From Paracoccus benzoatiresistens (GTDB lineage Bacteria; Pseudomonadota; Alphaproteobacteria; Rhodobacterales; Rhodobacteraceae), in contig NZ_JAPTYD010000023.1 of the NCBI RefSeq assembly GCF_026913015.1, forward strand, positions 1 to 56,835: a stretch of 56,835 nt of DNA. Direction: 5' to 3'. Shown piece by piece: positions 39,447-48,262 of the stretch. Below the pieces are notes generated by a model. The model saw nothing but the letters and a program-made list of their open reading frames with translations. It did no database searches and was not told the DNA's origin. The position numbers and the translations under genes were made by a program. Within the stretch, counting starts at the first letter, position 1; every line of letters starts with the position of its first letter.

Positions 39447-41111
39447 TTAGCCCGCCTGCTTCGCCAGCGCCGCCTCGCGCATCTGCGACAGGGTCTGGCG
39501 CGGCGTCAGCGCCTCGGGCGAGATGTCCAGGTCCAGCAGCGCGCCGGTTTTCGACCGCACGGCCCGGTCAAAGGCCGCCGCGAAATCGGCGGTCGTGGCG
39601 ACCCGTTCGGCATGGAAGCCATAGGCCTGCGCCAGCATGACGAAGTCGGGGTTCTGCATCGTCGTGCCGGACACGCGCGTCGGATAATGGCGTTCCTGAT
39701 GCGCGCGGATCGTGCCGTAGATGCCGTTGTTAAGCACCAGCACGATGGGCTGCGCGCCTGCCTGCATGGCGGTCGCGAGTTCCGCGCAGGTCATCTGGAA
39801 ATCGCCGTCGCCCGCGAAGCAGACGGCCATCCGCGACGGATGCGCGACCTTGGCGGCGATGGCGGCAGGCAGGCCATAGCCCATGGCGCCGGATTGCGGG
39901 GTCAGCAGCCGGGCGCGGGGGCCATAGGCAAGGAACTTGTCGGGCCAGACGGCGAAATTGCCCGCGCCATGGGTGATGATCGCATCTTCGGGCAGCACCG
40001 CCCGCAGGTGGTCCATCACCGCCACCATGTCCACGGGCGAGGGTTGGGCTGGCGCCTGCATCGAGGCCAGATAGCCCGCCCGCGCGGCCTTGCGCCAGTC
40101 GGACCAGGGGCCGGATACGGGCCGCAGCCCTTCCGCGAAGGCATTTGGCCCCGCCTGGATGCCAAGGCGCGGCTGATAGATCTTTCCGATCTCCAGATCC
40201 GAGGCGTGGACATGGATCAGCGCCTGTTCCGGCTGCGGCACCGACAGCAGGCTGTAGCCATCGGTCGTCATCTCTCCGAAGCGGACATTGACGGCCAGCA
40301 GCAGGTCGCATTCCGCAATCAGGCGGCGGACATGGGGCGGCATCCCGACGCCCGCCTCGCCCGCATAGACGGGTGAATGGTTGTCGAAGCAGTCCTGAAA
40401 GCGGAAGGCGGCAAGGACGGGGATGTCCGACGCCTCGGCAAAGCCCTGCAGCGCGGCCTTGCCCTGCGCTGTCCAGGTGCAGCCGCCCGTCAGGATCAGG
40501 GGGCGCCGCGCGGCGGCCAGCATTGCCAGCGCCTTGTCCAGCGCGGCGGGCAGGGGACCGGGCTCGGCGATCTCGGCCGGGGCGGACAGGGGCGGGGTGT
40601 CGGTCAGGGCGGTCAGCACATCCTCGGGCAGGGCGATGACCACCGGGCCCGGGCGCCCGGTGGTGGCAGTCTTCCAGGCCCGGGCGATGATCTCGGGGAT
40701 CCGCTCGACCCGCTCGATCTCGACCGCCCATTTCGCCATGCTGCCGAAGACGGCCGCATAGTCGAGTTCCTGGAACGCCTCGCGCCCCGTCATGTCTGTG
40801 CCGATCTGGCCCACGAAGACCAGCATCGGCGCGCTGTCCTGCATGGCCGTGTGGATGCCGATCGCGGCATTGGTCGCGCCGGGGCCGCGCGTCACCAGGC
40901 AGATGCCAGGCGCGCCAGTCAGCTTGCCCCAGGCGGCCGCCATGAAGGCTGCGCCGCCCTCGTGCCGGCACAGCACGAAATCCAGCCTGCCTTGCGTGTC
41001 GTGCAGCGCGTCCAGCACTGCCAGATAGCTTTCGCCGGGAATGCCGAATGCCTTGGTCGCGCCAAGCGCCATCAGGCAATCCACCAGAAGAACCCCGCCA
41101 TTCCGTGCCAT
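39447..41111 (-). CDS. Thiamine-diphosphate enzyme, acetolactate-synthase-like
   Basis: A 554-residue member of the POX/AHAS group of ThDP enzymes, which decarboxylate 2-oxo acids and transfer or release the remaining unit. The catalytic Glu is in LCRHEGGAAF (about residue 49). The middle domain spans residues about 190-325, and the ThDP motif is GDGDFQMTCAELATAMQ to NN (about residue 440). It lacks a neighbouring small subunit, so it is probably not the biosynthetic AHAS. The product is not assignable. GAGGGGG precedes the start at 41111. It diverges from the histidine kinase gene. Confidence 0.82.
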   Translation of the reverse strand: MARNGGVLLVDCLMALGATKAFGIPGESYLAVLDALHDTQGRLDFVLCRHEGGAAFMAAAWGKLTGAPGICLVTRGPGATNAAIGIHTAMQDSAPMLVFVGQIGTDMTGREAFQELDYAAVFGSMAKWAVEIERVERIPEIIARAWKTATTGRPGPVVIALPEDVLTALTDTPPLSAPAEIAEPGPLPAALDKALAMLAAARRPLILTGGCTWTAQGKAALQGFAEASDIPVLAAFRFQDCFDNHSPVYAGEAGVGMPPHVRRLIAECDLLLAVNVRFGEMTTDGYSLLSVPQPEQALIHVHASDLEIGKIYQPRLGIQAGPNAFAEGLRPVSGPWSDWRKAARAGYLASMQAPAQPSPVDMVAVMDHLRAVLPEDAIITHGAGNFAVWPDKFLAYGPRARLLTPQSGAMGYGLPAAIAAKVAHPSRMAVCFAGDGDFQMTCAELATAMQAGAQPIVLVLNNGIYGTIRAHQERHYPTRVSGTTMQNPDFVMLAQAYGFHAERVATTADFAAAFDRAVRSKTGALLDLDISPEALTPRQTLSQMREAALAKQAG

Positions 41112-41174
41112 GCCGCCCCCTCGGATCGTTTCGGAAAACCTAGCCGGCATTTGCCCCGCTCGCCAGCTTGGAGC

Positions 41175-41197
41175 CCTTAACATAAAGCGATTTAAGG
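41175..41197. promoter_or_regulatory. Inverted repeat in the divergent ThDP enzyme/kinase region
   Basis: CCTTAA (41175-41180) and TTAAGG (41192-41197) are separated by 11 bases in an AT-rich stretch. It could be a binding site for a regulator of either gene. Confidence 0.4.
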
Positions 41198-41277
41198 CAA
41201 ACACCCTACGTCGCGGCTTGCGGGTTTCGCCGTCCATGCCTAGGTTCCGGCGATCTTTCTGACCGGCGCGGTGTGAC

Positions 41278-44226
41278 ATGACGACAGAGCAGCTTTCCCG
41301 TTCGTGGCCCGTGGGCGGCGGCCTCTGCGGCGAGCTGGTGCGGAAATTCGACTGGTCGCGGACGTCGCTGGGGCCGATCGAGGAATGGCCGCGGCATTTG
41401 CGGATCAAGGTCAATTCGCTGGTCAACTCGCCCATCCCGCAGGTGCTGATGTGGGGGCCGGATCATGTGATGATCTACAATGACGGCTACCGCGAGATCG
41501 CGGGGAACTATCATCCCCAGGCCCTGGGCGGCACCGTGCCGGCCGTCTGGCCCGAGATCTGGGACTGGAACCGCCAGATCCTGGAACGCGGCTTCCGGGG
41601 CGAGGTGCAGGCCTACCGCGAGCAGCCGCTGGTCTTGAACCGCAACGGCATTCCGGAAAGCGTCGTCATGGACCTGTTCTACACCCCGATCCATGACGAA
41701 GCGGGCAGCCGGGTCGATGGCGTCCTGTGCACCGTCCTGGAAATCACCCACACCGTCCGCGCGCGCGAGGAACTGGCCGAAAGCCGGGCCGAGCTTTACC
41801 ACCTGTCCGACGCCCTGCCGATCCTGGTCGGGTTCATGGACCGGTCGCTGACCTTCCGCTTTGCCAACCAGTGCTACCTGGAGGTGTTCGGCGTCACGCA
41901 TGACCAGGTGATCGGCAAGCGGATCACCGACATCTTGGGGGCCGAGCAGGGCGCCCTGACCGAGGAAATGCTGAACCGCGCCCTGGCGGGCGAGACGGTG
42001 AACGTCGATGCGACCGTCCGCCTGCCCGGCGACCGTCCCCGCGCGTTCGAGATGCGCTGCCTTCCCCGTAAGTCGGGCGATGACCGGATCGACGGCGTCT
42101 ACATGATCCTGATCGATATCGAGGATCGCAAGCAGACCGAAATCCAGTTGCGCGAAAGCAACGACCGCTTCCGCGCGGCGGTGGATGCGATCCACAGCGT
42201 CCTGTGGACCAACAATGCCGATGGCCGGATGATCGGCGAGCAGCGGGGCTGGGCGGCGCTGACGGGCCAGAGTTTCGCCGACTATCAGGGCTATGGATGG
42301 ACCGATGCCGTCCATCCCGACGACCGCGCAGGCACGATCAAGGCCTGGCGGCAGGCGCTTGCGGCGCAATCGACCTATGAATGGGAACACCGGCTGCGCT
42401 GCGCGGACGGCGAATACCGCATCTTTGCGATCCGCGCCGTGCCCACGCGAGATGCCGATGGCGCAATAGCCGAATGGGTGGGCGTCCATACCGACATCAC
42501 CGAGCAGCGCATGACCGAGGCGCAGCTGCTGGCCCAGGCCGAGGACCTGCAGCGCCAGATCGGCCACAGGCAGCGCGCCGAGGATCAGCTGCGCCAGCTG
42601 AACGAAACGCTGGAAGCCCGCGTCCGCGACGAGATCGAGCGCCACCGCAAGACCGAGCAGGCGCTGCACCAGTCGCAGAAGATGGAATCCATGGGCCAGC
42701 TGACCGGCGGCGTGGCGCATGACTTCAACAATCTTCTGCAGGTGATAGCCGGCAATCTTCAGATGCTGTCGAAGGATGTCGAGGGCAATGACCATGCGGG
42801 CCAGCGTGTCGAAAACGCGCTGTCGGCTGTCGCCCGCGGCGCCAAGCTTGCCAGCCAGCTTCTGGCCTTTGGCCGCCGCCAGCCGCTGGAGCCGCGGGTC
42901 GTCAAGCCCTGCCGCCTGGTGAACGAGATGGACGAGCTGCTGCGCCGCTCGCTGGGCGAGGCGATCGAGGTCGAGGTGATCGTGCCTTCGAACCTGTGGA
43001 ACATCTGCGTGGACCAGGCGCAGCTGGAAAGCGCGTTGCTGAACCTGGCCATCAACGCGCGGGACGCCATGGACGGTCCCGGCCGCCTGACCATCGAGAT
43101 GAGCAATGCGCAGCTGGACAATGTCTATGCCGAGGCCGCAGGCGATGTCGCGGCGGGGGATTACGTCATGCTGGCCGTGACCGACACCGGCTGCGGCATG
43201 ACGCCCGAGGTGCTGGCGAGGATTTTCGACCCGTTCTTTTCCACCAAGCCCGAGGGGCGCGGCACCGGCCTGGGCATGTCGATGGTTTACGGCTTCGTCA
43301 AGCAGTCCGGCGGCCATGTGTCGGTCTACAGCGAACCGGGCGAGGGGACGACCGTGCGCATCTATCTGCCGCGATCCGAAAGCGAGGAAGAAGCTCAGGC
43401 GCCGGTCCATGACGGCCCCATCGTTGGCGGCACCGAAACCATCCTGGTGGTCGAGGACGACGAGGCCGTGCGCACGACCGTGGTCGATCTGCTGACCTCG
43501 CTTGGCTACAAGGTTCTGACCGCGCGCGATGCGCAGGCGGGGCTGGCGGTTGTGGAAAGCGGTCTGCATATCGACGTGCTGTTCACCGACGTGGTGATGC
43601 CCGGCACGCTGTCCAGCCGAGAGATGGCGCGGCGCGCGCAGGAGATCCTGCCGGGGCTGGGGGTGCTGTTCACCTCCGGCTATACCGAGAACTCCATCGT
43701 TCACGGCGGCAGGCTGGATCCCGGGGTGGAGCTTTTGTCGAAACCCTATCCGCGCGAGGCTCTGGCCCGCCGCTTGCGCCATGTCATCGCCAATGCCCGG
43801 CAGGCAGCCCAGGCGGCCGAGGCCCTGCGCGCCGCACAGCCCGCGCCGCAGCCGGTGCCTGCCAGGGACCGGCCTGTGTCGATCCTGCTGGTCGAGGACA
43901 ACGCCCTGATCCGCGCCGACACCGCCATCATGCTGGAGGAGATGGGTCACACCGTCACCCAGGCCGGCAAGGCGGCTCCGGCGCTGGAAAGCCTGCAGGG
44001 CCAAAGCTTCGACCTGCTGCTGACCGACCTGGGCCTGCCCGACATGAACGGCAACGATCTTGCGCAGCGCGCGGTCGAAATCCAGCCGGGGCTGGCCGTG
44101 GTCTATGCGACGGGCGACAGCAGCCTGCCTGCCGGCCACCCCGCGCAGACGGTCCTGCTCTGCAAGCCCTATGGCGAGGATCAGCTGCGCGGCGCCGTCG
44201 AGGATGCGCTGGCCAGGATCGGCTAA
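41278..44226 (+). CDS. Hybrid sensor histidine kinase with three PAS-like and two receiver domains
   Basis: A 982-residue cytoplasmic protein without membrane segments. Order: a PAS-like domain (about 45-160), a second (about 175-290), a third with PAC (about 295-415), a coiled coil (about 420-475), HisKA with the phospho-His in GGVAHDFNNLL (His481), HATPase (about 590-705; N-box NLAINARDAM, G-boxes DTGCGM and GTGLGMSMVYG), receiver 1 (722-840, Asp in LFTDVVMPG) and receiver 2 (869-980, Asp in LLTDLGLPDMNG). No separate response regulator or output domain is nearby, so it probably acts through a phosphorelay. The signal may be light, redox or a metabolite; no flavin-binding Cys motif is evident. 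Confidence 0.9.
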   Translation: MTTEQLSRSWPVGGGLCGELVRKFDWSRTSLGPIEEWPRHLRIKVNSLVNSPIPQVLMWGPDHVMIYNDGYREIAGNYHPQALGGTVPAVWPEIWDWNRQILERGFRGEVQAYREQPLVLNRNGIPESVVMDLFYTPIHDEAGSRVDGVLCTVLEITHTVRAREELAESRAELYHLSDALPILVGFMDRSLTFRFANQCYLEVFGVTHDQVIGKRITDILGAEQGALTEEMLNRALAGETVNVDATVRLPGDRPRAFEMRCLPRKSGDDRIDGVYMILIDIEDRKQTEIQLRESNDRFRAAVDAIHSVLWTNNADGRMIGEQRGWAALTGQSFADYQGYGWTDAVHPDDRAGTIKAWRQALAAQSTYEWEHRLRCADGEYRIFAIRAVPTRDADGAIAEWVGVHTDITEQRMTEAQLLAQAEDLQRQIGHRQRAEDQLRQLNETLEARVRDEIERHRKTEQALHQSQKMESMGQLTGGVAHDFNNLLQVIAGNLQMLSKDVEGNDHAGQRVENALSAVARGAKLASQLLAFGRRQPLEPRVVKPCRLVNEMDELLRRSLGEAIEVEVIVPSNLWNICVDQAQLESALLNLAINARDAMDGPGRLTIEMSNAQLDNVYAEAAGDVAAGDYVMLAVTDTGCGMTPEVLARIFDPFFSTKPEGRGTGLGMSMVYGFVKQSGGHVSVYSEPGEGTTVRIYLPRSESEEEAQAPVHDGPIVGGTETILVVEDDEAVRTTVVDLLTSLGYKVLTARDAQAGLAVVESGLHIDVLFTDVVMPGTLSSREMARRAQEILPGLGVLFTSGYTENSIVHGGRLDPGVELLSKPYPREALARRLRHVIANARQAAQAAEALRAAQPAPQPVPARDRPVSILLVEDNALIRADTAIMLEEMGHTVTQAGKAAPALESLQGQSFDLLLTDLGLPDMNGNDLAQRAVEIQPGLAVVYATGDSSLPAGHPAQTVLLCKPYGEDQLRGAVEDALARIG

Positions 44227-44267
44227 GGCCCCTTGGCGAAAGGGGTATCGCGTGCTATCTAGGGATC

Positions 44268-44391
44268 GTTCTCAGGGCGGGGTGCAATTCCCCACCGGCG
44301 GTCACAGCCCGCGAGCGCCCTTCGGCAACGAAGGGGTCAGCAGATCCGGTGAAACTCCGGGGCCGACAGTATAGTCTGGATGAAAGAGAAC
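44268..44391 (+). ncRNA. FMN riboswitch (RFN element)
   Basis: The closing stem GTTCTC (44268-44273) / GAGAAC (44386-44391) encloses the conserved parts AGGGCGGGGTG, ATTCCCCACCGGCGGT, AGCCCGCGAGC, GTCAGCAGATCCGGTG and CCGGGGCCGACAGT. This is a complete FMN-sensing aptamer. It binds FMN and controls ribH downstream. Confidence 0.96.
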
Positions 44392-44405
44392 CGTGGCCGC
44401 GTCCG

Positions 44406-44460
44406 CCCAGGGCACGGTCATGGCTCGTGCTCTGGGACCGTACGCAAGCTAACGTAAGGT
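44406..44460 (+). promoter_or_regulatory. Expression platform of the FMN riboswitch
   Basis: Two hairpins follow the aptamer: 44406-44416 with 44426-44436 (11 pairs, one a G-T), and 44437-44444 with 44453-44460 (8 pairs, one mismatch). The second pairs the AAGG ribosome site (44456-44459) of ribH. No T-run is seen, so control is probably at translation initiation. Confidence 0.6.
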
Positions 44461-44470
44461 TCCTCAACAG

Positions 44471-44944
44471 ATGACTCACAAGACCCCCCGTATCGCCTTT
44501 ATCAAGGCCCGCTGGCATTCCGATGTCGTGGATCGCGCTTATGACGGCTTTCTGGCCGAACAGCAGCGCCTGATCCCCGGCGCAGAGGTCGTGGCCTATG
44601 ACGTGCCCGGCGCCTTCGAGATGCCGCTGCTGGCCAAGAAGCTGGCCCAGACCGGCAAGTATGACGCCGTGGTCGCCGCCGCCCTGGTCGTGGATGGCGG
44701 CATCTACCGCCACGATTTCGTTGCGACCGCCGTTGTCACCGGCCTGATGAATGCCGGACTGGAAACCGGCGTGCCCTGCTTCTCGGTTTCGCTGACGCCG
44801 CACAACTATCAGGAAACCGAGCTGCTGACCGGATTCTATCGCGACCACTTCGTCAAGAAGGGCGCCGAGGCTGCGCAAGCCGTCCACCAGATGCTGGAAC
44901 TGGACGCCCGCATCGCCGCCGAGGGCCGCGCCGAGGTGGCATAA
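44471..44944 (+). CDS. ribH: 6,7-dimethyl-8-ribityllumazine synthase, type II
   Basis: RibH makes the lumazine precursor of riboflavin from 5-amino-6-ribitylaminouracil and 3,4-dihydroxybutanone 4-phosphate. The 157-residue protein has RIAFIKARWHSDVVDRAYDG, YDVPGAFEMPLLAK, and VVDGGIYRHDFVATAV with the catalytic His. The features match RibH2 (the decameric type of Brucella and rhizobia), not the 60-mer type I. It is the only gene behind the FMN riboswitch; other rib genes must be elsewhere. A terminator follows at once. Confidence 0.93.
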   Translation: MTHKTPRIAFIKARWHSDVVDRAYDGFLAEQQRLIPGAEVVAYDVPGAFEMPLLAKKLAQTGKYDAVVAAALVVDGGIYRHDFVATAVVTGLMNAGLETGVPCFSVSLTPHNYQETELLTGFYRDHFVKKGAEAAQAVHQMLELDARIAAEGRAEVA

Positions 44945-44947
44945 GGA

Positions 44948-44980
44948 AAAAGGCGCGCGGGGCAAGCTCGCGCGCCTTTT
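44948..44980. terminator. Bidirectional terminator between ribH and glmS
   Basis: AAAAGGCGCGCG and CGCGCGCCTTTT pair perfectly (12 bases) around a 9-base loop. The T-run occurs on either strand, ending both convergent genes. Confidence 0.9.
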
Positions 44981-44981
44981 G

Positions 44982-46799
44982 TCATTCCACCGTGACCGAT
45001 TTCGCCAGGTTGCGGGGCTGGTCCACGTCGGTGCCCTTTGCGACTGCCGTGTGATAGGCCAGATACTGCATCGGGATGGCGTAAAGGATGGACTGGAACA
45101 GCCCGCCGCCGGACGGCATCCGCAGCGTGGCCTGCACCCCGTGGCTGGCGGCGGCAAGCCCGCCCTCGTCCGACAAGAGCAGGATCTGGCCGTGGCGGGC
45201 CATCACCTCCTGCATGTTCGACACGGTCTTTTCGAACAGCGCGTCATGCGGGGCCAGCACGATCACCGGCACATCGCGGTCGATCAGCGCGATCGGCCCG
45301 TGCTTGAGTTCCCCCGAGGCATAGCCTTCCGCGTGGATATAGCTCAGTTCCTTCAGCTTCAGCGCGCCTTCGAGCGCCACCGGATACAGCGCGCCCCGGC
45401 CCAGGAACAGCACGTCGCGCGCCTGAGCCAGCCATTCCGACAATTCCCGGCAATCATCCGAAAGCGCCAGGGTCTGCTGCATCAGCCCCGGGATCGACCG
45501 CAGGTCGGCCAGATGCGCGGCCAGCGCCGCATCGTCGATGCGCCCGCGGTCATGCGCGGCCTTCAGCGCCAGGATCGCCAGAACCGTCAACTGGCAGGTA
45601 AAGGCCTTGCTTGACGCCACGCTGACCTCGATCCCCGCGCGGGTCGGCAGGGCGATGTCGGAATCCCGCGCGATGGCCGAGGTGCCGACATTCACCAGCC
45701 CCACGGTGCGGGCCACGTGGTCCTTGGCGTAATGCAGCGCCGCCAGCGTGTCGGCCGTTTCGCCCGACTGGCTGACCGCGATGAACCAGCTGCGCGGCGA
45801 CAACGGCGGCTCGCGATAGCGGAACTCGGACGCCACATCAATGTCGCAGGGCAGGCCCGCCAGCTGTTCGAACCAGTATTTCGCGACATGGCCCGCCAGA
45901 TGCGCGGTGCCGCAGCCGACCAGGCTGATGCGGTCCACGTCGCGAAAATCCAGCCCGTCGGGCAGGATGATCCGGTCGTCCTTGACATAGTGGCTGAGCA
46001 CGTCGCCGATCACCACCGGCTGCTCGGCGATTTCCTTGGCCATGAAGTGGCGATAGCCGCCCTTGTCGATGGCGGTCGCGCCGGTGTCGATGCGCGCCTC
46101 GATGCGGTTGGTCTGGTTGCCCGCCGCATCGAAGATCTGAGCGCCCGCGCGGGTCAGGACCGCATGGTCGCCGTCCTCCAGATAGGTGATGCGGTCGGTA
46201 AAGGGCGCCAGCGCCACCGCGTCGGACCCCAGGAACATCTCTCCGTCGCCATGGCCGATGGCAAGCGGGCTGCCCTTGCGGGCGGCGATCATCAGGTCCT
46301 GTTCGCCGTCGAACAGGAAGGCCAGGGCAAAGGCCCCCTTCAGCCGCGACAGCGTCTTGCGGGCGGCCTCGACCGGCGAGGCGCCCTCGTCCATGTAATG
46401 CGCGGCCCACAGCGCCACGGTCTCGGTGTCTGTCTGCGATTGCGGCTGGATGCCAAAGCTTGCCAACTCCTGGCGCAATTCGCGGAAGTTCTCGATGATG
46501 CCGTTATGCACGACCGCGACCGGGCCGGAGCGGTGGGGATGGGCGTTCACCTCGGTCGCGGCACCATGGGTGGCCCAACGGGTATGACCGATCCCGGCAT
46601 GGCCGGGCAGGGGCTCGTGGACCAGCTTGTCCGACAGGTTGACCAGCTTGCCCACGGCCCGGCGCCGGTCCAGCCGGCCTTGGGCATCGACCGTCGCCAC
46701 CCCGGCGCTGTCATAGCCGCGATATTCCAGCCGCCGCAGCGCATCGACTAGCTGGGGCGAAACCTCGTGCGACCCGAGGATACCGATAATGCCGCACAT
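44982..46799 (-). CDS. glmS: Glutamine-fructose-6-phosphate aminotransferase (isomerising)
   Basis: GlmS makes glucosamine 6-phosphate for cell-wall sugars. The 605-residue protein begins MCGIIGILG with Cys2 as glutaminase nucleophile, has THGAATEVNAHPH and HNGIIENFRELR, two SIS domains (SQSGETADTLAAL at about residue 345, and ASSKAFTCQLTVL), and ends in AKSVTVE as the family does. It overlaps glmU by 1 base (TGATG), so the two amino-sugar steps are coupled. No glmS ribozyme is present. Confidence 0.97.
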   Translation of the reverse strand: MCGIIGILGSHEVSPQLVDALRRLEYRGYDSAGVATVDAQGRLDRRRAVGKLVNLSDKLVHEPLPGHAGIGHTRWATHGAATEVNAHPHRSGPVAVVHNGIIENFRELRQELASFGIQPQSQTDTETVALWAAHYMDEGASPVEAARKTLSRLKGAFALAFLFDGEQDLMIAARKGSPLAIGHGDGEMFLGSDAVALAPFTDRITYLEDGDHAVLTRAGAQIFDAAGNQTNRIEARIDTGATAIDKGGYRHFMAKEIAEQPVVIGDVLSHYVKDDRIILPDGLDFRDVDRISLVGCGTAHLAGHVAKYWFEQLAGLPCDIDVASEFRYREPPLSPRSWFIAVSQSGETADTLAALHYAKDHVARTVGLVNVGTSAIARDSDIALPTRAGIEVSVASSKAFTCQLTVLAILALKAAHDRGRIDDAALAAHLADLRSIPGLMQQTLALSDDCRELSEWLAQARDVLFLGRGALYPVALEGALKLKELSYIHAEGYASGELKHGPIALIDRDVPVIVLAPHDALFEKTVSNMQEVMARHGQILLLSDEGGLAAASHGVQATLRMPSGGGLFQSILYAIPMQYLAYHTAVAKGTDVDQPRNLAKSVTVE

Positions 46800-48142
46800 C
46801 AGCGGGCCTCCTTCTTCGCGCGCAGGGCCGCCATCAGGCGGGTGGCAAGGCCGGGCTTCGTTGTCTGGCGTGCCCGGCCCAGGGCCAGGGCGCCGTCGGG
46901 CACATCCTCGGTGATCACGGACCCCGATCCGGTCATGGCGTCATCGCCCACGCGCACGGGGGCCACCAGCATGGTGTCGCTGCCGATGAAGGCGCGGGCG
47001 CCGATTTCCGTGCGGTGCTTCATCACGCCGTCATAGTTGCAGGTGACGGTGCCCGCGCCGATATTCGTGCGCTCGCCCACATGGGCGTCGCCCAGATAGG
47101 TCAGGTGGCCGACCTTCACGCCTTCGTCCAGAACGGCGTTCTTGATCTCCACGAAGTTGCCGACATGCACGTCGCCCCCCAGCTCCGTGCCGGGGCGCAG
47201 GCGGGCAAAGGGACCGACCGTCGCGCCGGACGAGATGTGGCAGCCTTCCAGATGGCAGAAGGGCAGGATCTCGGCCCCCGATTCGACGGTCACGCCGGGA
47301 CCGAAGACCACGTTCTGGCCGATCACCGCTTCGCGGCCGATCACCGTGTCCAGCGCGAACCAGGTGGTCGAGGGATCGCACAGCGTCACGCCGTTCTCCA
47401 TCGCCTGCCTGCGCGCGCGGTCCTGGAAGGTGGCCTCGGCAGCGGCCAGTTCTGCGCGGGTGTTGATGCCAAGCGTCTCGGATTCGTCGCAGGTGACGAC
47501 ATCGGTGCTGCGGCCCTCGGCGCGGGCCAGGGCCACGAGGTCGGTCAGGTAGTATTCGCCGGATGCGTTCTGGTTCGTCAGCCGCCCGATCAGCTGGCGC
47601 AGCAGCGAGGCGTCCAGCGCCATGACGCCGGAATTGCACAGGGCGATGTTGCGCACCGCCGCATCGGCGTCCTTGAATTCGACGATCCGTTCCAGCCCCC
47701 GGTTGGTCACGATCAGCCGGCCATAGCGGCCGGGATCCTCGGCCTCGAAGCCCAGGACCACGACCTCGGACGGGTGCGAGGCAAGTGCCGCCAGCGTGTC
47801 CTCGCCGATGAAGGGGGTGTCGCCGTAAAGGACGACCACCTTGCCCTCGAAGCCTTCCAGTTCAGGCAGGGCCTGGCGAACCGCATGGCCGGTTCCCAGC
47901 TGTTCGGGCTGCAGGACGATCCGCGCTTCGGGATCCATCTTGCCCACCGCCTTTGTCACCTTGTCCGCGCCATGGCCCGCGACAACGATGACCTGTTCGG
48001 GTTCCAGCGTGCGGGCGACCGCCAGCGCATGGCCCACCAGAGGCACGCCGCCCAATCGGTGCAGCACCTTGGGAAGGTCGGATTGCATCCGGCTGCCCTG
48101 ACCCGCCGCCAGAACCACGATCGCCACCGGCTTGTCCGTCAT
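46799..48142 (-). CDS. glmU: Bifunctional GlcN-1-P acetyltransferase/UDP-GlcNAc pyrophosphorylase
   Basis: GlmU acetylates glucosamine 1-phosphate and then makes UDP-GlcNAc. The 447-residue protein has the uridylyltransferase loop LAAGQGSRMQSDLPKVLH (residues 11-28), YGDTPFI, and a left-handed beta-helix acetyltransferase domain from about residue 245 (hexapeptide repeats such as GPGVTVESGAEI, with GNFVEIKNAVLDEG and YLGDAHVGERTNIGAG). It lies upstream of glmS in one operon and diverges from gph. Confidence 0.97.
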   Translation of the reverse strand: MTDKPVAIVVLAAGQGSRMQSDLPKVLHRLGGVPLVGHALAVARTLEPEQVIVVAGHGADKVTKAVGKMDPEARIVLQPEQLGTGHAVRQALPELEGFEGKVVVLYGDTPFIGEDTLAALASHPSEVVVLGFEAEDPGRYGRLIVTNRGLERIVEFKDADAAVRNIALCNSGVMALDASLLRQLIGRLTNQNASGEYYLTDLVALARAEGRSTDVVTCDESETLGINTRAELAAAEATFQDRARRQAMENGVTLCDPSTTWFALDTVIGREAVIGQNVVFGPGVTVESGAEILPFCHLEGCHISSGATVGPFARLRPGTELGGDVHVGNFVEIKNAVLDEGVKVGHLTYLGDAHVGERTNIGAGTVTCNYDGVMKHRTEIGARAFIGSDTMLVAPVRVGDDAMTGSGSVITEDVPDGALALGRARQTTKPGLATRLMAALRAKKEAR

Positions 48143-48262
48143 GCCTGCCCCTCATTACCTGTTCAAATTCGTTGACAGGCGTTCTAATCGGGTCAGCGCG
48201 CGTGGGAAAGCCCCGCGCGTTCACCTTTGGTGTCGGATCGTTACGGGAAAAGGGCAAGGGGC

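Noticed and set aside
41206..44139. A 977-codon open frame opposite the histidine kinase gene
   Set aside because: It lies antisense to a complete kinase with all motifs. Its residue make-up (rich in R, G, H, Q, D) and lack of any family pattern are typical of shadow frames in GC-rich DNA.
44948..44980. glmS ribozyme near glmS
   Set aside because: This hairpin is at the 3' end of glmS and is a terminator. No ribozyme core precedes the glmS start, which overlaps glmU.
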